64,000 bases of DNA from an uncultured Bacteroidota bacterium (GCA_903853805.1 CAINUN010000076.1:1-64000), one strand, 5' to 3'. Shown: positions 17,113 to 25,850, numbered from the stretch's first letter. The notes: generated by a model from the letters alone, not told the origin. Made by a program: numbers and translations.

Positions 17113-17147
17113 ACAAACATGACTTTTGTCATGTTTGTCTTTTTTTC
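17113..17147 (+). terminator. Strong plus-strand terminator upstream of the DUF6261-like gene
   Basis: A perfect 11-bp stem (17113-17123 with 17128-17138, TTTT loop) is followed by CTTTTTTTC. It lies before the next gene's own promoter, so it must end an upstream plus-strand transcript that would run through the 42-bp repeats. No annotated plus-strand gene lies upstream within the preceding 13 kb. Confidence 0.8.
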
Positions 17148-17167
17148 TTTTGTGTTTATTATTTTTG
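17134..17167 (+). promoter_or_regulatory. Promoter of the DUF6261-like gene
   Basis: TTTG at 17134-17137 lies 22 bases before TATTTTTG at 17160-17167, a full TAnnTTTG match. The gene starts at 17187, giving a short leader. The -33-like box falls in the 3' arm of the terminator stem. Confidence 0.5.
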
Positions 17168-17186
17168 AAAATTAAATTTTAAAGCT

Positions 17187-17927
17187 ATGATAGTATTAAA
17201 CAGAATTCCTTTTAAAGAGCTTCATAATGATGAAGTCATTCACGCCATCAATCAAGGTTGTGGTCTTGTTCTTTCCGACGACCCGCACACTTCTACTGTC
17301 ATTGAAACACGCAGGGCAGCAGCAGCAGCGTATCCTTCCATCTTAAGTGTTCTTTTTGCCAAAGACCCTGCTTCAGAAAAAACGGCGCAAATTATTGCCG
17401 AAGACCATCGCAGAGATGGTTTGGTGACGGGCATTAAAAGCATTGCCTTTGGTAATACGAAATTGTATGTAGATATTACTGTGGTGAATGCAGGTCAAGT
17501 GGTTTTTCGTGCCTTTAAGAAACATGGCGATATTAATGTGAAGAGTTATAATGAAGAAACCTCCATTATCAAGCAAATTATTCAAGAAGCAAATGATAAC
17601 ATCGAATTGAAGGCTGCTATTGTTAAACTGAATCTTGGAATTTGGTTTACAGAATTGAATAAAAGCAACAATGCCTTTAGTGACTTATATATTTTGCGCA
17701 TCAAAGAACAGGGCGGCGAGCCACAAGACAACCCTGCCAACAAAAGAAGGGAAGCCATTCAGGCTTATCAATTTTTAATGGATGGTATTGACTCGGCAGC
17801 TAACCTCGACGACACAGGTAGTTATAATATACTTATCAATAACCTCAACCAATTGGCGGCTAAGTATGAAACCACTTTGGCTGCAAGAAAAACGAATAAT
17901 GCTAAGCCGCCGAAACAACCAAATTGA
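17187..17927 (+). CDS. DUF6261-like protein of unknown function
   Basis: This 246-residue soluble protein has no signal peptide or membrane segment. It begins with a hydrophobic-polar pattern around LHNDEVIHAI. A central RRDGLVTGIKSIA-like segment follows, then a long helical region with FTELNKSNNAFSDLYILR near residue 150. The C-terminal tail is Lys/Pro-rich (about 235-246). The RRD segment and the later NxxFxxLYxxR pattern resemble DUF6261 proteins, which are frequent and multi-copy in Bacteroidota. It is monocistronic with its own promoter and terminator. Its role is unknown. Confidence 0.65.
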   Translation: MIVLNRIPFKELHNDEVIHAINQGCGLVLSDDPHTSTVIETRRAAAAAYPSILSVLFAKDPASEKTAQIIAEDHRRDGLVTGIKSIAFGNTKLYVDITVVNAGQVVFRAFKKHGDINVKSYNEETSIIKQIIQEANDNIELKAAIVKLNLGIWFTELNKSNNAFSDLYILRIKEQGGEPQDNPANKRREAIQAYQFLMDGIDSAANLDDTGSYNILINNLNQLAAKYETTLAARKTNNAKPPKQPN

Positions 17928-17960
17928 TTTAGATAAACAAATCTATAGACCTTATCAGGG

Positions 17961-17987
17961 GGCAGTCAGCAGTTGGCTGCCTTTTTT
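17961..17987 (+). terminator. Terminator of the DUF6261-like gene
   Basis: GGCAG (17961-17965) pairs with CTGCC (17977-17981) and is followed by six T residues, 34 bp after the stop codon. The loop is large but the GC stem and T run are clear. Confidence 0.7.
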
Positions 17988-18027
17988 GATGTTGGGTGGA
18001 TTTAGGGAAAGAAAAACACTTATTAAA

Positions 18028-18441
18028 TCAGGTTTGAGAAAAATAGTAGGCTATGGTGATAATTTTGGTTTTACCGAAAGTCTTTAATTCAAGTAAGTCT
18101 TTATCGCCGGTAATGAGATGAGTTGCTTTCCCTTCTTTGGCAAGTGCAAGCAGAAAATCATCTTTAGGGTCTCTACACACAGAAATTTGATGGACGACTT
18201 CAATAAAAACAGCCCTACTTTTTATTTGAAGTAAAAGGCGGTGTAAATCATCGAATGAAAAATATTTTTTGAATTTAGGGCGCTTTGCTACTTCAATAAA
18301 TTCTTCAAGAAGTTCTCTACTAAATAATAAGGTAATGGAGTTGTTAGCAAAAAGTTTGTCAAGTTTTGAATAATCGCGGCTCAACAAAAAACTAATCCAA
18401 AGATTAGTATCAAGAATGATTTTGTCATTTTGCTTTGGCAT
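18028..18441 (-). CDS. PIN-domain toxin, copy 1
   Basis: This 137-residue PIN-family ribonuclease is the toxin partner of a toxin-antitoxin pair. Acidic catalytic residues expected for PIN domains are visible: Asp11 in ILDTNLW, acidic residues near 46-47, the cluster Asp91/Asp94/Asp95 in CRDPKDDF, and Asp113 in ITGDKDLL. It overlaps the upstream antitoxin by 17 bp, the usual coupling of such operons. It aligns without gaps at the catalytic positions with copy 2 at 38112-38531, so the two are paralogs. The likely target is RNA, but specificity is unknown. Confidence 0.9.
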   Translation of the reverse strand: MPKQNDKIILDTNLWISFLLSRDYSKLDKLFANNSITLLFSRELLEEFIEVAKRPKFKKYFSFDDLHRLLLQIKSRAVFIEVVHQISVCRDPKDDFLLALAKEGKATHLITGDKDLLELKTFGKTKIITIAYYFSQT

Positions 18442-18649
18442 ATCTTTTTGCTCTTACCGATTCTACTTCTTTGGTGATTTCATCAAGAGAAATGACGGGA
18501 AGTTGCTGTGCTTTTTTCCGTAACCCTTTTACTACTTTCATAAACCCATCTTCCGGTGTTTCATTAATTGCAATCAACTTCAAGTCGGCAAGGTCTTGAA
18601 GTAATTTGCCTGCTTTGGGATTGAGTATGTCAACTTGAAAAGTATTCAT
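18425..18649 (-). CDS. Antitoxin of the PIN pair, copy 1
   Basis: This 74-residue protein lies upstream of and overlaps the PIN toxin. The first 30 residues (MNTFQVDILNPKAGKLL...) have the strand-helix look of a Phd/AbrB-like DNA-binding start. The C-terminus (residues 53-74, SLDEITKEVESVRAKRYAK) is a charged helix that closely resembles the C-terminus of the second antitoxin (38.1 kb), whereas the N-termini differ. The conserved C-terminal helix is probably the toxin-neutralising part. It likely autoregulates the operon. Confidence 0.85.
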   Translation of the reverse strand: MNTFQVDILNPKAGKLLQDLADLKLIAINETPEDGFMKVVKGLRKKAQQLPVISLDEITKEVESVRAKRYAKAK

Positions 18650-18653
18650 GTTT

Positions 18654-18661
18654 CAAATTTA
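18654..18661 (-). promoter_or_regulatory. TAnnTTTG box almost touching the antitoxin start
   Basis: TAAATTTG (minus strand) ends four bases before the ATG at 18649. If used, transcription would begin at or next to the start codon, giving a leaderless mRNA. The same box precedes the second antitoxin. No clear -33 TTG is seen here. Confidence 0.4.
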
Positions 18662-18753
18662 GGCGTTTTCTTTATTGGAAAATTGTAAAGAAGAAAACAG
18701 TGTCGGGAAAAAATATTGTTTTTATAAAAACAAAGACACAAAAAAACAAACAA

Positions 18754-18826
18754 CTAAAAACTAAAGCACATACTACCAAACACACCAACGTGTTTTCTTG
18801 ACCTTCATCGGACAATAAATCGTGGA
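18754..18826 (-). pseudogene. Decayed duplicate of the 3' end of the DUF5686 gene
   Basis: About 70 bp closely match the last codons of the gene at 19489-22209, including the final DEGQE segment, a GTGTTTGG word and the GCTTTAGTTTTTAG end. A one-base deletion after the DEGQE codons shifts the frame, so the copy cannot encode the same C-terminus. Upstream of 18826 the similarity fades and no further coding sequence of that family is found. It is a fragment left by a partial duplication. Confidence 0.75.
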
Positions 18827-18979
18827 CGATATCTAATTGGGGCTATCTTATTTTTATAAAGAGTAAGCATTTTCTCTTTCTAATTTCATTTAAATGAAAA
18901 AAGGATTGACTACAGTACGTTGTCGTTTTGTTTGTTGCAAACGCACAAAACAAAAGGGAAAAAGCAAATAGCTGAATGC

Positions 18980-19450
18980 TTATTTCACATTAGTAACCGA
19001 AGAGTTTTTCGTGCATTCGCTATTTCCTGGCGGACAATCAGAGCAAATGAAGGCTCCGTTTTCTTGCAGCGGACTACAAGCTTCGTTGCAACCGGCACAA
19101 GTTGTCGTTGCATAGGTAAGACGACCGTGTGCCACTTTTTTTATGAAAAAAGCATTGTCTTTAAAACTTAGAATTGATGCAACTTTCACCGCTTTATCGG
19201 CAGCAATAGCTAAGAGCATGTGATACGTTTCTCCATTGCCTTTGTCTTTGTCAGTTACAATTGTCCAACTATCTAATGTATTAGCGTTTCCTTGAGTAGC
19301 AATTAATTTACCCCATTCTGTTTTGATGTCCGAAATATTGGCGGTTATCACATTTTTGCCCTCTTTCAGTTCACCAATCTTAACCTCTTCCTGAGCAAAA
19401 AGGTTAAATGAAAGAAGCAGTGTAAATGCAGTTAGGAGTAAATTTTTCAT
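18980..19450 (-). CDS. Secreted Cys-rich protein of unknown function
   Basis: This 156-residue protein has a clear signal peptide (1-19, ending LFAQ). A beta-rich central part (about 25-105) includes VITANISDIKTEW and MLLAIAADKAVKV. The C-terminal tail carries six Cys in CAGCNEAC, ICSDC and SEC (about 118-147). The Cys pattern could bind a metal or form disulfides, but no named domain is recognised. It lies 38 bp after the DUF5686 gene on the same strand and could be co-transcribed. The 330-bp gap downstream of the PIN antitoxin start holds the DUF5686 remnant and nothing else obvious. Confidence 0.75.
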   Translation of the reverse strand: MKNLLLTAFTLLLSFNLFAQEEVKIGELKEGKNVITANISDIKTEWGKLIATQGNANTLDSWTIVTDKDKGNGETYHMLLAIAADKAVKVASILSFKDNAFFIKKVAHGRLTYATTTCAGCNEACSPLQENGAFICSDCPPGNSECTKNSSVTNVK

Positions 19451-19488
19451 GTTGCTATTTTTTTCGAAAATAAACTATTTCATTCCAC

Positions 19489-22209
19489 CTAAAAACTAAA
19501 GCTCACACTGCCAAACACTCCAAAGTATTTTTCTTGTCCTTCGTCGGGCAATAAATCAGGAGAAACACGCCACACAAAATCGAGGCGGAAGATTTGAAGG
19601 ATATTGCCTACGCCGGTGCCTATTTCAATGTAAGGAACACTTTCAAGCGTACGGAAAGTATAGCCTTTATTAAGGTTGAGGTTGCGATTTTCGTTGCTAA
19701 GACTTCCGTATAAAACCTTGGCATTCCAAAACTGACGAAGCTTTGCTTTTTTGAGTAAAGGAATGTAATTGAAAATGCCATTGCCAATAGTATGCTCCAC
19801 ATTGATGCCCACATATTGATCACTGATGAATTCAAAACGATTCATCATATTGAAGGCAGAGCGATTGAAATAAAGGTATTCATTGCCAGGATGCACTTCG
19901 AGCAAAGGATAGGGCAATGTACCAAAATATTTTCCTGCAAAAACGTTGTAGTAAATGCTTCCAAAAGGAGAGATTTTTACATTGTCGGAAATGCTGAGGG
20001 TAGTCTTTTGAAAACTATAGTCGCTGTTTAAAAAGTTTTTAAATCCAACCCCATACCTCCATTCAACGATAGGATATTTACTGCCCATGCTCACCCTCAA
20101 ATAATCGCCTTCAAGAAACTGTTCTTTATAAGCATATCGAAAACGAAAGTTCAATTCATTACTATGTACATGGTCGATGGTGTTGCCATTTTTGTCTTTA
20201 AAAATAGAAGTGTCTGGCAGTGGCGCATACGGATTGTAGTTGCGGTTGATTAAACTTACTTGATGACTAAACCCACTAAAATATTCTTTGTAAAACTCCA
20301 ACTTCGATTCTTCTAAAAATGCGCGTTTATACGGCACGCCATTCTTGCGCACAAAACGAGAAAAGATATTGTCGCTACTAACAGCATCGTAATAATTGGT
20401 GCTGCGATCAAGGTCATAAAGATATTGTCCATAAAGGTACATGCGCGGCTTGCGATTGAGTAACCACAACCCCGTTGCTTTGTACTTAAACATTTCATCT
20501 TTAGTACCATAAGCCAAATAGCCATTTAAGTAAACGTCTTTAAACATTTTTTTAGTAGTGCCCATGCTGAAGCGAAAACGATCGCCTTCAATTGGATTGG
20601 CGTTATAGATATTCCAAACCGGACCAAGTTCAATCGGACCAAATTCTTTGGTGCCCGTGACCAAAAACTTAATGGTGTTTTTGTAAGTCGTAAACAATGG
20701 CATGGATTCGATGGTGTCAATCATCTTGTAAATAGCACGTTCGTTTTTGCTCAAAGTATCATGCCTTGCAGCCGCCCAAAAATCGTTGCTTGCATGTCGG
20801 GCGGTGTCGGCAACTATTACATCTTCTTTCAACTTTTTATCGTTCACTACTTTAGTCACCGATTCGTCGTTGACAACAATGTTTCTATAGGTCGTGGTTT
20901 TACGACCAATGAAGCCCAAGGTTTTGATGTTGTAGGGCGCCGAAAAATCGGTGATGAATTTATCTTTCACACAAAACCAAAGGGAGTCTTTGATAGGCTC
21001 AAATTCTTGATACAAATCCACCCGATGTACCCAATTTATATTAGCATCCTTCGGCACTTTCATGCTGATGCGTTGCAAGGCATAAATAGAATCTACTACC
21101 CAAAAATCTCCACTGAAACAATTCTCCCCTTTTCTCTTTGGCATAAACTGCACCAACACAATTTTGTGTCCATAGGCTTCTTGGGTGTCCTTAATTTTAT
21201 ACTTGTAATAAAACAATCCTGAATTGCCGATAGGGCTCACAAATTGTTTGTCGAATACTGGAATAAAGTTGTCGTAAGAATTGATGTTTTGATACATGCT
21301 GCCCATAAACTGGGTGATGCTTTCATTGTTGATGCCTTTTATTTGGCTTGCACGAATAAACTCTTTGGCTTTCTTAGGGTTTCTTTGAAAATAATAATCC
21401 GACAACGTTTCTGTGAAATAAAATGGTAGAAATGGTTCGGCTTCTGATGTAGTATCAAGGTTGTTGTAAATAAAACTGAACTGCTTCATGAATGGAATGG
21501 GCAACTTTTCAAATTGCTCTTTGGTCAATCGTTCAATGTCAACCTCCAATTTATTATACACCTGATACTTATAGTTCTGTGTCTTGTCAGGATTGTTTTC
21601 GGGTTTGTGTTTTATGATTTGTTTCACCAACCTTACGGCAGGGTCTTCGCCCGGTTTCACTACAAACTCAGCCAACACATTGTCGGCTCTTTCCATTTCT
21701 ATAAAAAATGTAAACGCGTTTTTCTTGCGGTCAAGTTTCTTGTTTAACGTGCTATAACCTATTGCCTGAAAACGAAGTGTGTCTTTGGGTATGCTTTCGA
21801 TGATAAGTGTAAAATTGCCGTCAATATCTGCGGTAGTGCCCACTCCTGTTTTCGGGAAAAACACGGTAGCAAAAGGAACGCCCTCTCCATTATTTTTGTC
21901 TTTAATAACGCCTCTAATTTTCACCTGAGTGCTTTGGGTGACCACTGCTTTGTCTTGCGAAGGTTTATTTTCTGGAACGGTGGTGGTAGTGGCTGAAGTG
22001 TCTTTCGCGGTTGTATCGCTCACTATTGGTTTTGCCACAAGAATCGTCTTCATCGTATCGGCAACTTTCACTAAGCTGTCAATAAATTTCGCTAACGAAT
22101 CGGGCACAGGTTCAAACGCCAACCCTTTTTCCTGCGCAACTGCAGAAGACAAGTGGAAGAACAAAAAACAAAAGAAGAGAAATAGGTGTTTTCGAAGCAA
22201 CATAATCAT
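19489..22209 (-). CDS. DUF5686 outer-membrane protein with carboxypeptidase-like domain
   Basis: This protein of about 900 residues begins with a signal peptide (MIMLLRK... to AVAQ). A low-complexity Thr/Lys region follows, then a carboxypeptidase regulatory-like beta domain (VKIRGVIKDKNNGEGVPFATV..., about 95-175). The rest is a long region with alternating aromatic strands typical of an outer-membrane barrel, ending FGVFGSVSFSF with a terminal Phe as in many barrel proteins. The layout matches the DUF5686 family, related to TonB-dependent transporters but without a plug. Met codons at 22239, 22209 and 22203 are all possible starts; the later ones place the hydrophobic core closer to the N-terminus. 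A decayed 3'-end duplicate lies 660 bp downstream. Confidence 0.85.
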   Translation of the reverse strand: MIMLLRKHLFLFFCFLFFHLSSAVAQEKGLAFEPVPDSLAKFIDSLVKVADTMKTILVAKPIVSDTTAKDTSATTTTVPENKPSQDKAVVTQSTQVKIRGVIKDKNNGEGVPFATVFFPKTGVGTTADIDGNFTLIIESIPKDTLRFQAIGYSTLNKKLDRKKNAFTFFIEMERADNVLAEFVVKPGEDPAVRLVKQIIKHKPENNPDKTQNYKYQVYNKLEVDIERLTKEQFEKLPIPFMKQFSFIYNNLDTTSEAEPFLPFYFTETLSDYYFQRNPKKAKEFIRASQIKGINNESITQFMGSMYQNINSYDNFIPVFDKQFVSPIGNSGLFYYKYKIKDTQEAYGHKIVLVQFMPKRKGENCFSGDFWVVDSIYALQRISMKVPKDANINWVHRVDLYQEFEPIKDSLWFCVKDKFITDFSAPYNIKTLGFIGRKTTTYRNIVVNDESVTKVVNDKKLKEDVIVADTARHASNDFWAAARHDTLSKNERAIYKMIDTIESMPLFTTYKNTIKFLVTGTKEFGPIELGPVWNIYNANPIEGDRFRFSMGTTKKMFKDVYLNGYLAYGTKDEMFKYKATGLWLLNRKPRMYLYGQYLYDLDRSTNYYDAVSSDNIFSRFVRKNGVPYKRAFLEESKLEFYKEYFSGFSHQVSLINRNYNPYAPLPDTSIFKDKNGNTIDHVHSNELNFRFRYAYKEQFLEGDYLRVSMGSKYPIVEWRYGVGFKNFLNSDYSFQKTTLSISDNVKISPFGSIYYNVFAGKYFGTLPYPLLEVHPGNEYLYFNRSAFNMMNRFEFISDQYVGINVEHTIGNGIFNYIPLLKKAKLRQFWNAKVLYGSLSNENRNLNLNKGYTFRTLESVPYIEIGTGVGNILQIFRLDFVWRVSPDLLPDEGQEKYFGVFGSVSFSF

Positions 22210-22324
22210 GGTGGCGCAATCTTTGGCAAGGTACATCAATTACCAAAAGTGCTTTTCTTTCCTCTAAAACAAAAGTTGTTCCGCTTTTTTCTTCACTTAT
22301 TCTAACCCTATATTTACAACCGTT

Positions 22325-22822
22325 ATGGACTTGATAAAATTTAAACGCAGCGCCGCCCGCAAAAAAACCAAACTAAAAGCATTCCTCACCAAGCTCGATG
22401 ACATAGTTCCTGAAGAAATGCCACGTCTTGTGAAAGAAACGGATGCTGAAGTTTGGCAAGAAGTGGACTGCACTACCTGCGCCAATTGCTGCAAGACCAT
22501 GACGCCCACTTTTAGCAAGGCAGACATTGTGCGCATTGCTGCTTTTTTAGAAACAACCCCAGAAGTCTTCACCAAAAAATGGCTGTATAAAGAAGAAGCC
22601 GGCGATTGGGTAAACAAAAAACAACCCTGTCAGTTTCTTAAAAGGAATAAATGTTCCATCTACGAGGTTCGCCCAAAAGACTGCGCCGAATTTCCGCACC
22701 ACAACAAAAAACCTTTTGACGTCTATAACGATACTTTTTCCAACAACCTCGACAAATGTCCTGCTACCCTTTTGTTGGTAGATAAATTGAAGAAGAGAAT
22801 TGAAGAAGAATATGTTTGGTAA
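22325..22822 (+). CDS. YkgJ-family cysteine-cluster protein
   Basis: This 165-residue cytoplasmic protein has a Cys-rich core: CTTCANCC (about 54-61), later C in QPCQFLKRNKCSIYEVRPKDCAEFPHH (about 99-122). This CxxCxxCC...C...C...RPxxC spacing is that of the YkgJ/UPF0153 group, thought to bind an Fe-S cluster or zinc. The N-terminal 25 residues are strongly basic. The gene ends 9 bp before the TSUP permease start, so the two are probably co-transcribed. The biochemical role of the family is not established. Confidence 0.85.
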   Translation: MDLIKFKRSAARKKTKLKAFLTKLDDIVPEEMPRLVKETDAEVWQEVDCTTCANCCKTMTPTFSKADIVRIAAFLETTPEVFTKKWLYKEEAGDWVNKKQPCQFLKRNKCSIYEVRPKDCAEFPHHNKKPFDVYNDTFSNNLDKCPATLLLVDKLKKRIEEEYVW

Positions 22823-22831
22823 AATCACAGT

Positions 22832-23593
22832 ATGCTCCTCCTCTGCCTTTTCGCTTTTCTTGCTGGATTTATAGATGCTATGGTGGGTGGCGGTGGGCTC
22901 ATTCAATTGCCGGCGTTTCTCATCCTTCAACCCCATCTTAGTTTGGTGCAAACCCTTGCCACCAATAAAACCGCTAGTTTCTTTGGCACGTCGGTAGCTG
23001 CCATTCGCTATGTGAAAAAAGTGAAAATTGATTGGCGGCATTTATCCGTAGCGATTGTTGCGGCATTTGTGGGGTCATTTAGTGGCGCATTGTTGGTGAG
23101 TCATGTGCGCAAAGAAGAATTTATGCCCTTCATTGTGGTCATCCTCACGCTTGTTTTGGTGTACACTCTTTTTAAAAAAGAATTAGGCGTTCACGAAACC
23201 AACAAACCCCGCACCTCGCGACAATATTTTATCTATGCCCTGCTCATTGGTGGCATCATTGGTTTCTACGACGGATTAATTGGTCCAGGCACGGGCAGCT
23301 TTATGATTTTTGCATTTGTCGTGTTGTTTGGCTACAATTTTCTTCATGCATCTGCCAATGCCAAAGTGCTGAATTGTGTCACCAATATATCGGCATTGAT
23401 TTTCTTTTTTTATAAAGGCGCCATTCTTTGGAGTCTTGCCATTCCAGTAGGACTTGCCAATATGCTTGGAAATTATGCCGGCTCCCATCTTGCCCTCAAA
23501 AAGGGCAGCGGCTTTATCCGCATTTTCTTTTTAATAGTTGTTACTGCTTTGATTGTGAAATTGGGTTGGGGCGTTTGGGATACCTTGAAATAA
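22832..23593 (+). CDS. TSUP-family (TauE/SafE) membrane permease
   Basis: This 253-residue integral membrane protein has about eight hydrophobic segments. It shows the family signature FLAGFIDAMVGGGGLIQLPAF near the N-terminus and a second, inverted GFYDGLIGPGTGSFMIF segment near residue 150. TSUP proteins export sulfite or organosulfonates; this subgroup resembles YfcA. An outward sulfite permease would fit with the sulfur-oxidising MBL-rhodanese proteins in the window, but it is not adjacent to either. It is separated from convergent glutamine synthetase by a terminator. Confidence 0.88.
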   Translation: MLLLCLFAFLAGFIDAMVGGGGLIQLPAFLILQPHLSLVQTLATNKTASFFGTSVAAIRYVKKVKIDWRHLSVAIVAAFVGSFSGALLVSHVRKEEFMPFIVVILTLVLVYTLFKKELGVHETNKPRTSRQYFIYALLIGGIIGFYDGLIGPGTGSFMIFAFVVLFGYNFLHASANAKVLNCVTNISALIFFFYKGAILWSLAIPVGLANMLGNYAGSHLALKKGSGFIRIFFLIVVTALIVKLGWGVWDTLK

Positions 23594-23630
23594 AAAAGCC
23601 GTCTCTATCGAAACGACTTTTTTATTTTTT
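23592..23630. terminator. Terminator between convergent permease and glutamine synthetase genes
   Basis: AAAAAAG-C-CGT (23592-23602) pairs with ACG-A-CTTTTTT (23613-23623) with one mismatch, followed by a T-rich run. The A tract on the left makes it usable from both sides. Confidence 0.6.
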
Positions 23631-23643
23631 TTACTTTTATAGA

Positions 23644-25836
23644 CTAGCGCAAGAATAACAACTCACGATACTTAGGCAATGGCCACATTTTATCGTCAAC
23701 AATGAGTTCCAACTTATCGGCGTGGTAACGAATCGTATCGAAATACGGTTTCACTTCGTTGCAATACATATCCGCACCTTTATGAGCGCTGCCTGCATTG
23801 TTGGCACGTTTGCGTGCTTCAATCATGGCTTCCACATTGTCGTTTATTTGTTGAATATGGTTGCTTACTGCTTTTAAGAGATTCATTTGAGAACGATAAG
23901 CATCTTCATTCAAGCCCAACTCTTTCAATCCTTTTACGTTGGCAATCAATACATTTTGGTAGTTGATAGCTGTAGGTAAAATATGATTTGTGCAGAGATA
24001 GCCTAGAATTCTTGCTTCGATTTGCACCTTCTTTACATACTCTTCCAACATGATTTCATGGCGAGCTTCTAATTCGCGGTCGCTATAAATATTGTTGTTG
24101 AAGAATACTTTTTTAGCGCTTTCAGTTACAAAAGCATCCAAAGCTTCCGGTGTAGTTTTGAAATTGCTTAAGCCACGTTTTGCAGCTTCATTCGCCCAAT
24201 CTTCACTATAATTATCACCTTCAAAACGAATGTTTTTAGAAGCAGCAATATAATCGCGCAACACGTGCATAATGGCTACTTCTTTCTTTTCGCCTTTGTC
24301 AATTAATGTATCCACTTCTTTCTTAAATTTCTTGAGCGTTTCGGCTACAATTGTGTTTAAGATTGTCATTGGTGAGCCGCAATTGGCTGAAGAACCAACG
24401 GCACGGAATTCAAATTTATTTCCTGTAAAAGCAAAAGGTGAAGTACGGTTTCTGTCCGTGTTATCCATCAACAATTCAGGAATTTGCTTATGAATATCAA
24501 GCTTTAAAATAGCTTCATCTTGCTCATTGAATTTGTCTTTTACACGCGCTTCAATTTCATCTAAAACTTGTGAAAGATAAGTGCCGGTAAATACAGAAAT
24601 AATTGCCGGTGGTGCTTCATTGGCTCCCAAACGATGATCATTGCTTGCTGAAGCAATTCCTGCACGAAGCAAATCAGCATAATCATGAACGGCTTTGATG
24701 GTGTTCACAAAAAAAGTGAGGAACATCAAATTGGTACGTGGCGTTTTTCCGGGTGCTAAAAGATTCACACCTGTGTCGGTTGCCATGCTCCAGTTATTGT
24801 GCTTTCCACTTCCGTTGACGCCGGCAAATGGTTTTTCGTGCAACAATACTTTCAGCTTATGACGCTTAGCCACTTTGTTCATGATGTCCATGAGCAAAGA
24901 GTTGTGGTCAACGGCAATATTCACTTCTTCAAAAATTGGTGCACACTCAAATTGTCCAGGTGCTACTTCATTATGACGAGTACGAAGCGGAATGCCGAGT
25001 TTGTAAGATTCTTGTTCAAAATCTTGCATAAACGCAAATACTCTTTCAGGAATAGAACCAAAATAATGGTCTTCCAATTGTTGTCCTTTTGCGGGAGAAT
25101 GTCCTACAAGCGTCCTGCCACACATCACCAAGTCAGGCCGAGCATTTGCAAGACTTTCGTCAATCACAAAATACTCTTGCTCCCAGCCAAGGGTTACCGT
25201 TACTTTATTTACATTTTTATCAAAATAATTGCACACATCCACAGCTGCTTTATCAATAGCTGCAATAGATTTTATTAACGGTGCTTTATAGTCTAACGAT
25301 TCGCCATTATAAGCAATGAAAATAGTAGGAATACACAATGTTTTTCCATAACCAGTTTCCATGATAAAAGCCGGAGAAGAAGGATCCCAAGCCGTATATC
25401 CACGTGCCTCAAATGTTGCACGAATGCCACCGTTCGGAAACGAAGAAGCATCCGGTTCCTGTTGAATCAATGCATCGCCATCAAAAATTTCAATGGGCGT
25501 GCCATCGCTTTTAATAGTGAAAAAAGAATCGTGTTTTTCGGCGGTTGTGCCCGTCAATGGTTGAAACCAATGCGTGAAGTGTGTAACTCCACGTTCTTCA
25601 GCCCAGGTTCTCATGCCTGTAGCTATTTGGTCAGCCATTTTGCGTTCAATCTTAGCGCCGGCTTTTATCGAAGCCGAAAGACTTTTGTAAGCCTCATCGC
25701 TCAGGTTTTCGCGCATGGTACGTCCCGTAAACACGTTGCTGTTGAACATAGAAGTAATGCGCTTGCCATTATAATGGCCAATTTTGCGCTCTTCAGACGA
25801 CAACTCTTGCAATGCAGTAAAACGTAAGGAAGACAT
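23644..25836 (-). CDS. glnN: Glutamine synthetase, type III
   Basis: This 730-residue protein has the length and order of GSIII enzymes, which form double hexameric rings and make glutamine from glutamate, ATP and ammonia. Visible family segments are the N-terminal FNSNVFTGRTMR, the metal-binding GWEQEYFVID near residue 215, NGSGKHNNWSMAT (nucleotide/ammonia site) near residue 345, and NRTSPFAFTGNKFEFRAVGSSAN near residue 470. The long C-terminal helical extension with CNEVKPYFDTIRYHADKLE is typical of GSIII. It is monocistronic. No glnB or regulator is adjacent. Confidence 0.95.
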   Translation of the reverse strand: MSSLRFTALQELSSEERKIGHYNGKRITSMFNSNVFTGRTMRENLSDEAYKSLSASIKAGAKIERKMADQIATGMRTWAEERGVTHFTHWFQPLTGTTAEKHDSFFTIKSDGTPIEIFDGDALIQQEPDASSFPNGGIRATFEARGYTAWDPSSPAFIMETGYGKTLCIPTIFIAYNGESLDYKAPLIKSIAAIDKAAVDVCNYFDKNVNKVTVTLGWEQEYFVIDESLANARPDLVMCGRTLVGHSPAKGQQLEDHYFGSIPERVFAFMQDFEQESYKLGIPLRTRHNEVAPGQFECAPIFEEVNIAVDHNSLLMDIMNKVAKRHKLKVLLHEKPFAGVNGSGKHNNWSMATDTGVNLLAPGKTPRTNLMFLTFFVNTIKAVHDYADLLRAGIASASNDHRLGANEAPPAIISVFTGTYLSQVLDEIEARVKDKFNEQDEAILKLDIHKQIPELLMDNTDRNRTSPFAFTGNKFEFRAVGSSANCGSPMTILNTIVAETLKKFKKEVDTLIDKGEKKEVAIMHVLRDYIAASKNIRFEGDNYSEDWANEAAKRGLSNFKTTPEALDAFVTESAKKVFFNNNIYSDRELEARHEIMLEEYVKKVQIEARILGYLCTNHILPTAINYQNVLIANVKGLKELGLNEDAYRSQMNLLKAVSNHIQQINDNVEAMIEARKRANNAGSAHKGADMYCNEVKPYFDTIRYHADKLELIVDDKMWPLPKYRELLFLR

Positions 25837-25850
25837 AGATTAAATTTTGA

